Source: a bacterium
GTDB lineage: Bacteria > UBP13 > UBA5359
Reading direction: 5' to 3'
DNA: 7,148 nt
Assembly (NCBI GenBank): GCA_028699365.1
Contig: JAQVUQ010000139.1
Coordinates: forward strand, 1-7,148
A program made the position numbers and the translations under genes. Each line of letters opens with the position of its first letter. Position 1 is the first letter of the stretch. The notes beneath the pieces were generated by a model. The model saw only the letters and a list, made by a program, of their open reading frames with translations, made no database searches and was not told the DNA's origin. Shown here piece after piece: positions 1 through 4,906 of the stretch.

Positions 1-57
1 TTTTCTTGGCGAGGTGAAGAAGTAAGTTTTTACCCTACAACTTTCTGACATTCCACT

Positions 58-95
58 AAGGCCGCTATCCCGCTTCTCAAGCGGGATACGGCCTT
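58..95. terminator. GC-rich hairpin, possible terminator
   Basis: A 17-bp stem, interrupted only by a bulged C at 65, closes on a 3-base loop (76-78). The core arms are TATCCCGCTT and AAGCGGGATA. The base of the stem is AAGG/CCTT. The tract that follows (TTGCTTG) is only moderately T-rich, so intrinsic termination would be weaker than at 6046-6082. It most likely ends a gene to the left of the window, and it insulates the operon that follows. A role as a repeat or protein binding site is not excluded. Confidence 0.5.
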
Positions 96-177
96 GCTTG
101 CCTCCGCTTTGCTGCCAAAGTCAGGATATGTATTATATACCATAGGCTCGGTATGTATGTCAATAACCTTACACATG

Positions 178-234
178 GCATATCAAGTTTAATAATATGG
201 CTATCCTGTTATGCTACATGCAACTTGATACTGC
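178..234. repeat. Inverted repeat with 32-base loop
   Basis: TATCAAGTT (181-189) is perfectly complementary to AACTTGATA (222-230). With one bulged C at 231 the stem extends by three pairs to GCA/TGC (178-180 and 232-234). It sits about 135 bp upstream of the predicted promoter of the hydrolase gene. It does not contain the TGTATTACA core found at the other operators, so it may be an unrelated regulator site or a folded RNA. No function can be assigned. Confidence 0.4.
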
Positions 235-269
235 AGCCGTTTATAGTCCTTTATCTCAGATAATAAGCC

Positions 270-319
270 TCTCTATATATGTAATACATTTATAGATAAA
301 TGTATTACATATATAGAGA
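270..319. promoter_or_regulatory. 50-bp palindrome, probable double operator
   Basis: The two arms (270-292 and 297-319) are exact reverse complements over 23 bp and meet at a 4-base centre. Each arm holds one copy of the 9-bp core: TGTAATACA at 280-288 and its reverse complement TGTATTACA at 301-309. The copies are centred 21 bp apart, about two helical turns, so two repressor dimers would sit on the same DNA face. The centre of the second copy lies 100 bp upstream of the operator at 396-414. This spacing suits cooperative or looped repression as known for AraR of Bacillus subtilis. It lies upstream of the predicted promoter, so an RNA attenuator role is less likely. Confidence 0.7.
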
Positions 320-368
320 TTTAACATTTTCACGGGTAGCTTGCAAAGACAGCTAGGCCTATTTTTCC

Positions 369-397
369 TTGACAGCAAGCGCAGATTAATATACATT
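369..397 (+). promoter_or_regulatory. Predicted sigma-A promoter of the hydrolase operon
   Basis: A perfect -35 box TTGACA (369-374) is followed after 17 bp by a -10 box TACATT (392-397, 4 of 6 matches). An alternative -10 is TATACA (390-395) with a 15-bp spacer. Transcription would start near 404, inside the palindromic operator at 396-414, giving a leader of about 65 bases. The start point is inferred, not shown. Confidence 0.6.
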
Positions 398-414
398 ATT
401 TGTATTACAAATAA
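396..414. promoter_or_regulatory. 19-bp palindromic operator over the start point
   Basis: TTATTTGTA and TACAAATAA form perfect 9-bp half-sites around a single central T at 405. The core TGTATTACA (401-409) is identical to the cores at 301-309 and 4877-4885. The site overlaps the predicted -10 box and transcription start, so a bound repressor would block initiation. An odd-length palindrome with TTTGTA/TACAAA ends resembles the general form of AraR-type operators, as recalled from the family. The probable ligand is the repressor encoded at 4907-6016. Confidence 0.7.
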
Positions 415-469
415 AAATGGACAGGTATATACTATCCATATTACGTTAAGAGACGGGAGATACTGTCTG

Positions 470-2587
470 ATGGAAGAGTTCAAATTGCGTCGCAGGAGGC
501 TGTTCTTTGACTGGCATATGCCGGACTTCCTGCCGGAGGTCAAGCTCGATACGGATTACTTTATAGATAAGGCGGTCGAAATAGGCAGCGAGTCCATAGA
601 TTTTATGGGCAGAAGCGCCTTCGGCAACTGCCTCTATCCCTCCAAAGCCGGCCGATCCAATAAAGCCATTCCCGGCGACGGTGACATCTTCGGCAAAGTC
701 TGCCGGGCAGCCAAAGCCAGAGGTCTCGAATTTATCGCCTATTTCAATATGACCCTGAACGATGCCCTTGCCGCGGAACATCCTGATTGGCTGCAGGTAG
801 ACAAAGACGGTAATCCGGCCAACTTTGAGAATTACGCCACCTTCTGCCTCAACTCACCGTACAGAGAGCTGTCATACCGGCATATAGAGGAGATAGCTTT
901 GCAATTCGAGGTGGACGGGTTCAACCTGGATATGCAGTACTTTCATCCTTACGGCTGTTTTTGCAAATGGTGCAAAGCAGCCTTTAAGGAGAAATTCGGA
1001 TACGACCTTGACCCTGACCGATTTGATCGGCCTGAGAACTGGCTGGATCTCTTCACCTTCAGGCGGGAATCCCGAAAAGATCTTATACTGGGAGCCAAGC
1101 AGCACGGCGACGCCGTCAGACCCAATCTGGCCTGGACCTGGAACCACTCAGGTATGTTCAGTGACAATCCGGAGCTTGATGCTCACGCTACGTTCATTGC
1201 TTGTGAGGCCCACCCACCGAGGTACTTCGGCACTATCGCCACGGCCAAATGGATGCAATCCTCCGGCAAGCCGTTTGAATTCTGGATGCCGGAAGGCATC
1301 GGCAGTTGGGGTGACTGGACCATCACCACGGAAGGCACCCTGAAGGGAATGTGCGCCGTAGCCCTGGCACACGGAGGCTCCATCGCCTTCAATCATGTCG
1401 CCCCTCCCTGCGGTGATTACGCCGGTCGGGTATTCCCCGGCGTCTACGACATGCTGAAGCAGGTAATGGACTGGATCAAAGAACGGGAAGACCTGTGTAT
1501 CAGCAGAAGCAGTGTGCCGGTAGTCGGCCTGCTTTATTCGGATAATACCCGGGCTATCCAGGAAGCGGCCGTGCTGGAAAAACAGAACAGTCCGGATAAA
1601 AACTACACCATCCCGGATTATGCCCTTGATTACACCAACTATATGACGGCGCAGAAGCTGCTGGCGGAGTGTCATCTGGTGCATGATTTCATCTATAACG
1701 AGAACTACCTGGACCGCCTGGAGGAATACGAAGCCGTTGTTCTTCCCAACACGGCTTTTGTGGATGACAAATCCGCCGACCGGATCAGGGAATACGTTGC
1801 GGCGGGCGGTAACGTGCTGGCTACATATACTACATCACTGTCCGACAGCACCTCCAGACAGAGAGATAACTTCCTGCTGGCCGACCTCTTCGGAGCGGAT
1901 TTTTCAGAGTGGTCGCCCTATTCCGTAGCCTATATAGACCGCTTCCGGGAAGGCTTCGGCGAGAAGCTGCCCGACCTGCCTATACTTGTAAAAGACACCG
2001 GCTACCAGCAAAACCCGGTGCATAAGGTCATCTACTGCAACTTACGTCCCGGAGCCAGAGCTCTGGCCTTCTTTACCGAGCCTGTGCTGGAATCGGATTG
2101 GAAGGCTGGACGGCACATCTACCACGACCATGCCCCGGCAGGGAAGCGCACTGATCGGCCGGCTGTAATCATTAACAGCTTCGGCAAGGGCAAGTGCGTC
2201 TTCATGCCCTTCCCCATTATTCAGACATATGACTTCCGCCCTGCCCCCTGGCAGAGAACCATGATCCTGGATGCCTTCTCCACGATGGGAGTGCCCGGAA
2301 AGATACAGCTTGATGCGCCTTACGCCATACATGCCTCAGCCGTTACGGATGAAGAAGGCTGGCTTATACATCTGGTGCGCCTGCAGCAGGAGACGGGCTC
2401 CATGTTCCTGGACACCACCAGCCCGTCCGGCCGGGTAACCTGCACCATCCGCCCGCCCTGGGAGACACAAGGTGTGGAGAATGCTCTCACCGGTGAAGTC
2501 CTGGATTACAGCCGGTCGGGAGAAGCCCTGTCGTTTATCGTGCCCCAGGTAACGGATCACGAGATAATCAGAGTAAGAAGAGAGTAA
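470..2587 (+). CDS. GHL6-like glycoside hydrolase with GH42-type middle domain
   Basis: A 705-residue protein with no signal peptide, so probably cytoplasmic. Residues 1 to about 345 look like a TIM-barrel of the hypothetical glycosyl hydrolase 6 (GHL6) type. Visible elements are the start EEFKLRRRRLFFDWHMPDF, HPDWLQVDKDGNP (104-116), FCLNSPYRE (125-133), DGFNLDMQYF (149-158), and a cysteine cluster C163, C165, C168 just after it. Residues from about 348 to 620 resemble the GH42 trimerisation or glutamine-amidotransferase-like fold: VPVVGLLYSDN, YEAVVLPNTAFVDD, IREYVAAGGNVLATY. A short beta domain ends the chain. The start chosen is the ATG at 470, with GGGAGA (455-460) before it; a longer frame from TTG at 341 begins upstream of the predicted promoter and operator. 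It is the first gene of the operon. Known relatives are putative glycosidases with unproven substrates; the catalytic acids cannot be fixed by eye. Confidence 0.75.
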   Translation: MEEFKLRRRRLFFDWHMPDFLPEVKLDTDYFIDKAVEIGSESIDFMGRSAFGNCLYPSKAGRSNKAIPGDGDIFGKVCRAAKARGLEFIAYFNMTLNDALAAEHPDWLQVDKDGNPANFENYATFCLNSPYRELSYRHIEEIALQFEVDGFNLDMQYFHPYGCFCKWCKAAFKEKFGYDLDPDRFDRPENWLDLFTFRRESRKDLILGAKQHGDAVRPNLAWTWNHSGMFSDNPELDAHATFIACEAHPPRYFGTIATAKWMQSSGKPFEFWMPEGIGSWGDWTITTEGTLKGMCAVALAHGGSIAFNHVAPPCGDYAGRVFPGVYDMLKQVMDWIKEREDLCISRSSVPVVGLLYSDNTRAIQEAAVLEKQNSPDKNYTIPDYALDYTNYMTAQKLLAECHLVHDFIYNENYLDRLEEYEAVVLPNTAFVDDKSADRIREYVAAGGNVLATYTTSLSDSTSRQRDNFLLADLFGADFSEWSPYSVAYIDRFREGFGEKLPDLPILVKDTGYQQNPVHKVIYCNLRPGARALAFFTEPVLESDWKAGRHIYHDHAPAGKRTDRPAVIINSFGKGKCVFMPFPIIQTYDFRPAPWQRTMILDAFSTMGVPGKIQLDAPYAIHASAVTDEEGWLIHLVRLQQETGSMFLDTTSPSGRVTCTIRPPWETQGVENALTGEVLDYSRSGEALSFIVPQVTDHEIIRVRRE

Positions 2588-2612
2588 ATTAGGATAAGAG
2601 GTCAGGCAAAAG

Positions 2613-2618
2613 AGAGGT
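2613..2618 (+). promoter_or_regulatory. Ribosome binding site of the NodB gene
   Basis: AGAGGT lies 10 bases before the ATG at 2629. It supports this start within the 41-bp gap after the hydrolase gene, which holds no promoter or terminator, so the two genes are probably co-transcribed. Confidence 0.6.
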
Positions 2619-2628
2619 AAGCAGCCTT

Positions 2629-3525
2629 ATGAAAAGAAGAGTAATGCTGGGTTTTGACATGGAGACGGACATAGGGAGCTGGACACCCTACTACGAAGGA
2701 CTGGTGCATGGCACTCCCAGGATACTGGAGGTGCTGGCACGCCATAATGCCGGGGCCACCTTCTTCTTTACCGGAGAGGCGGCACAGTTGCATCCGGAGA
2801 TAGTGGCCATGGTGGATGAAGCCGGCCATGAAACAGGCTGCCATACCCTCTACCATGAGACCATAGGAGATGAACTATTCTCCATCCCCGGAGTCAGGCC
2901 GGTGCTGCCGGAGGAGTGCTATCACCGCATAGAGGTGGCTACCGATGTAGTGCAGCAGGTCCTGGGCAAGAAGATCGTCTCCTTCCGTGCTCCCAGACTG
3001 TGGGGCAGCACGGCCATGGTCAACGCTCTGGAGGATCTGGGATATATAGCCGATGCCTCCTACCCCATGTATTACTACCGGGACAGGTTAACGCCCTATC
3101 ATCCCAGCCGTGAGGACTGGACTAAAGAAGGGGATATGAAGATCCTGGAGATACCCAACTTTGCCGATATGACCATGGAGAGCACCGATCAGTATGGCAG
3201 AGACAGGGATCAATGGCCCCTCTTCCGCACTGAAGGAGCGGAAGCCCTGATGAAGCATGTGGACAGTATGCTGGCTATGTATGAGAGTAAAGGTCTTGAT
3301 GCCGTCATCTGCCTCTACCTGCATCCCTGGGAGTTCCACGAGATGCCGCAGGGGATCATCCACTATGGAGAAGGAGCGGTGCTGCCGGATCCCTTTATAG
3401 TCAAGAACTGCGGCGAGCCCGCCGTCAAGGAACTGGACAGCCTGATGGGAATGCTGGCAGAACGCGGTGCCGCCTTTGCAGGCGCCGGGCAACTGGCCAA
3501 AAATAGACTGAAGGCTGAAGACTGA
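2629..3525 (+). CDS. NodB-fold deacetylase/cyclic-amide hydrolase, HpPgdA/PuuE type
   Basis: A 298-residue single-domain protein of usual length for this subgroup, without a signal peptide. The classic TFDDG motif is replaced by GFDMETD (8-14), with D10 or D14 as candidate metal and base residues. TFFFTGE (44-50) follows. The zinc histidines are clear in HTLYH (H72, H76). Motif 3 is FRAPRLW (119-125, R120). The last motif is LHPWE (231-235, H232). This pattern fits the intracellular HpPgdA/PuuE branch of carbohydrate esterase family 4, whose members include peptidoglycan deacetylase-like proteins and allantoinase or cyclic-imide hydrolases. The reaction may therefore be N-deacylation of a sugar or opening of a cyclic amide; the sequence does not decide. 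It lies 41 bp after the hydrolase gene. The last six codons (RLKAED) lie inside a tandem and inverted repeat that starts at 3506, so the natural C-terminus may have been rewritten. Confidence 0.82.
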   Translation: MKRRVMLGFDMETDIGSWTPYYEGLVHGTPRILEVLARHNAGATFFFTGEAAQLHPEIVAMVDEAGHETGCHTLYHETIGDELFSIPGVRPVLPEECYHRIEVATDVVQQVLGKKIVSFRAPRLWGSTAMVNALEDLGYIADASYPMYYYRDRLTPYHPSREDWTKEGDMKILEIPNFADMTMESTDQYGRDRDQWPLFRTEGAEALMKHVDSMLAMYESKGLDAVICLYLHPWEFHEMPQGIIHYGEGAVLPDPFIVKNCGEPAVKELDSLMGMLAERGAAFAGAGQLAKNRLKAED

Positions 3526-3533
3526 AGGCTGAA
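3506..3533 (+). repeat. 14-bp perfect tandem repeat, two copies
   Basis: GACTGAAGGCTGAA occurs at 3506-3519 and again at 3520-3533 without a mismatch. It covers the end of the NodB gene, whose TGA stop is at 3523-3525. The second copy overlaps the left arm of the larger inverted repeat at 3513-3644. The unit is itself a decayed repeat of CTGAAG-like hexamers, so slippage could explain the doubling. Confidence 0.85.
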
Positions 3534-3644
3534 GTAGAACGCTCAGGTTTAATTGTCAGCCTTGATTAAGCTTGAGATGTAAGCTTGGATAAAACTAAAG
3601 AAGTCTGCCTGAGCGTAACTACTAATAGCCTTCAGTCTTCAGCC
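3513..3644. repeat. 132-bp structured inverted-repeat element
   Basis: GGCTGAAGACTGAAGGCT (3513-3530) is an exact reverse complement of 3627-3644. Inside these 18-bp ends a second pairing, ACGCTCAGG (3539-3547) with CCTGAGCGT (3608-3616), is joined to the outer stem by partly paired GTAG/CTAC segments. The centre carries two AAGCTT hexamers (3568-3573, 3581-3586) that can pair around a 7-base loop. The whole can fold into one long hairpin. It contains no open frame. It could be a MITE-like or REP-like repeat inserted between two operon genes, or a structured RNA that affects expression of the M24 gene. There is no T-run after it on the plus strand, so it does not look like a terminator for the operon. 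GCCAAAAA occurs at 3496-3503 and 3642-3649, but the second copy overlaps the right arm, so it is poor evidence for a target duplication. Confidence 0.75.
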
Positions 3645-3661
3645 AAAAAAGCTAATTTAAG

Positions 3662-3667
3662 AGGAGG
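3662..3667 (+). promoter_or_regulatory. Strong ribosome binding site of the M24 gene
   Basis: A perfect AGGAGG lies 8 bases before the ATG at 3676. It is the best Shine-Dalgarno sequence in the window and fixes the start. It begins 18 bases after the right arm of the repeat element, so folding of that element need not cover it. Confidence 0.85.
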
Positions 3668-3675
3668 AAGAAATA

Positions 3676-4836
3676 ATGCTAACTATACCCGCAGAAGAAT
3701 TCAAATTACGCCAGAAGAGGGCGCAGGAGATGGTCAGAGAGGCAGGACTTGATGCCCTGCTGGTGCACAGCCATGAGGCTGACTTCGCCAATGCCAGATA
3801 TCTGTCCGATTACTGGCCAATCTTCGAAAGCGCCGGAGTGGTCATCCAGTCCGAGGGCGATCCCATGCTGATAATAGGCCCCGAGAGCGAGACCTTTGCC
3901 AGGGATCACAGCACCATACCGGATATCAAGAAGATACTTTACTACAGGGAGGCCGCAGAGCCGGATTACCCCGATATAGTCATAGACAGCTTTGAAGAGG
4001 TCTTTGCCTCCGTCAACAACGGCAAAGGAGTAAAGAAGCTGGGTATAGCCGGCTGGACAGCCATGCCCATATCCGTCTATGAAGCCCTGAGAAACGCTCT
4101 GCCCGGTGTGGAGATAGTCAAGGCGGACGATATCATGTATCGCTTGAGAATGATCAAGAGCGATAACGAGATAGCAGTGCTCAAGGAAGCCTTCAAGGTA
4201 TGCGAGACGGCGGTGGAAGCGGTGCTTAGCGGCATGAAGCCCGGCATGACGGAGCTGCAGGTAGTGGGCATAGCCCAGGAAGCCATGTATCGTAATGGAG
4301 CAGAGTATGAAGCCCATCCCACTTATGTGCTCTCCGGCATCAACAGCTCACACGCCATAGGACGTCCCACCTACAGAGTATTACAGACGGGAGATCTGGT
4401 GCAGCTGAATATCGGAGCCAGGGTAGCCGGCTATTCCCCCAGCATAGGGCTGCCGGTATGTGTAGGCAAGATGGATGCAGCCATGAAGGATCTGGTATCC
4501 TTCGGCCTTGAAGCCCACCATAAGACGATGGAGTGGATGAAGGCCGGCATCCCGGCCGGAGAGGTAGCTCGCAACTTCTTCGATTACGTGGAGAAGAAAG
4601 GCTATGGAGATAACCTTCTTTACGGACCGTGCCATGGATTGGGCATGATAGAAGTTGAGCGTCCCTGGATGGAGAGCACCTCCACCTATCCGCTGCAGGA
4701 GAACATGACCTTCCAGGTGGATACTTACCTGTGCCGTCCCGAATACGGCCTCAGGTGGGAGAGCGGCGTGCGCATAACCGATACAGGTGTGGAGCAGTTC
4801 TCCGATAAATACAGGGGTATCTTTGAAATAGCTTGA
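3676..4836 (+). CDS. M24-family creatinase/prolidase-like protein lacking the usual metal site
   Basis: A 386-residue protein with the two-domain layout of creatinase and aminopeptidase P: an N-terminal creatinase-like domain (about 10-155) and a C-terminal pita-bread domain (about 160-380). No signal peptide is seen, so it is probably cytoplasmic. In active metallo-peptidases of this fold two metal ions are held by Asp, Asp, His, Glu, Glu. Aligned by eye, these positions are N245 (in GDLVQLNIG), S256 (in GYSPSIG), H320 (in PCHGLGM), D349 (in MTFQVDTY) and T368 (in GVRITDTG). Only the His is kept, and the second active-site His is V327. H226 (SSHAIGRP) is retained. This matches metal-free creatinase more than prolidase, including the Asn in place of the first Asp, but the Glu of creatinase after GYY is not evident. 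It may hydrolyse an amidino or amide C-N bond, or be a non-catalytic binding protein. It is the third operon gene; the stop overlaps the -35 box of the repressor promoter. Confidence 0.78.
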   Translation: MLTIPAEEFKLRQKRAQEMVREAGLDALLVHSHEADFANARYLSDYWPIFESAGVVIQSEGDPMLIIGPESETFARDHSTIPDIKKILYYREAAEPDYPDIVIDSFEEVFASVNNGKGVKKLGIAGWTAMPISVYEALRNALPGVEIVKADDIMYRLRMIKSDNEIAVLKEAFKVCETAVEAVLSGMKPGMTELQVVGIAQEAMYRNGAEYEAHPTYVLSGINSSHAIGRPTYRVLQTGDLVQLNIGARVAGYSPSIGLPVCVGKMDAAMKDLVSFGLEAHHKTMEWMKAGIPAGEVARNFFDYVEKKGYGDNLLYGPCHGLGMIEVERPWMESTSTYPLQENMTFQVDTYLCRPEYGLRWESGVRITDTGVEQFSDKYRGIFEIA

Positions 4837-4860
4837 CACGGTATTTAGGCTTGGTATATA
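4833..4860 (+). promoter_or_regulatory. Predicted promoter of the repressor gene
   Basis: A perfect TTGACA (4833-4838) and TATATA (4855-4860) are separated by 16 bp. The -35 box overlaps the TGA stop of the M24 gene (4834-4836). Transcription would start near 4867, giving a leader of about 40 bases that contains the operator at 4872-4890. The repressor could therefore be made both from this promoter and by read-through from the operon. Confidence 0.65.
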
Positions 4861-4871
4861 GTTCATGTATA

Positions 4872-4890
4872 GATAATGTATTACAAATTG
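4872..4890. promoter_or_regulatory. Operator in the repressor leader
   Basis: The 9-bp core TGTATTACA (4877-4885) is identical to the cores upstream of the hydrolase gene, and the right flank AAT also matches the site at 396-414. Outside the core the half-sites are not symmetric, so binding may be weaker. It lies roughly 5 to 23 bases after the predicted start point, a position suited to autorepression by blocking promoter escape or elongation. Confidence 0.62.
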
Positions 4891-4906
4891 CAAGGATACA
4901 CATGAT

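Larger units (their letters stand above)
1..269. other. Gene-free left flank
   Basis: No open frame here has gene-like length and a ribosome binding site. A frame running in from the left edge ends at a TAA at 23-25 and could be the last few codons of an upstream gene, but seven codons cannot prove this. What can be seen is a GC-rich hairpin (58-95), an inverted repeat around 178-234, and a degenerate copy of the operator core at 129-137 (TGTATTATA, one mismatch). No good promoter was found before the one at 369-397. Confidence 0.5.

Noticed and set aside
1-25. Tail of an upstream plus-strand gene ending at TAA 23-25
   Set aside because: Only seven codons are in the window and other frames also stop nearby, so it cannot be supported.
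129-137. TGTATTATA as a fifth operator
   Set aside because: One core mismatch and no adjoining promoter; kept only as a remark for the left flank.
341-469. N-terminal extension of the hydrolase from a TTG codon at 341
   Set aside because: It begins before the predicted promoter and runs through the operator; the extra 43 residues do not look like the family, and the ATG at 470 has its own ribosome binding site.
3068-3076. Near copy of the operator core (TGTATTACT) inside the NodB gene
   Set aside because: It encodes part of a Tyr-rich stretch, lacks symmetric flanks and is not near a promoter, so chance is the simplest cause.
3513-3644. Repeat element as an intrinsic terminator of the operon
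   Set aside because: No T-run follows it on the plus strand; instead an A-run follows. No minus-strand gene is present that would need a terminator there.
3706-4317. Long minus-strand frame opposite the M24 gene
   Set aside because: It is the antisense shadow of a well-supported gene with a strong ribosome binding site, and its translation shows no family features.
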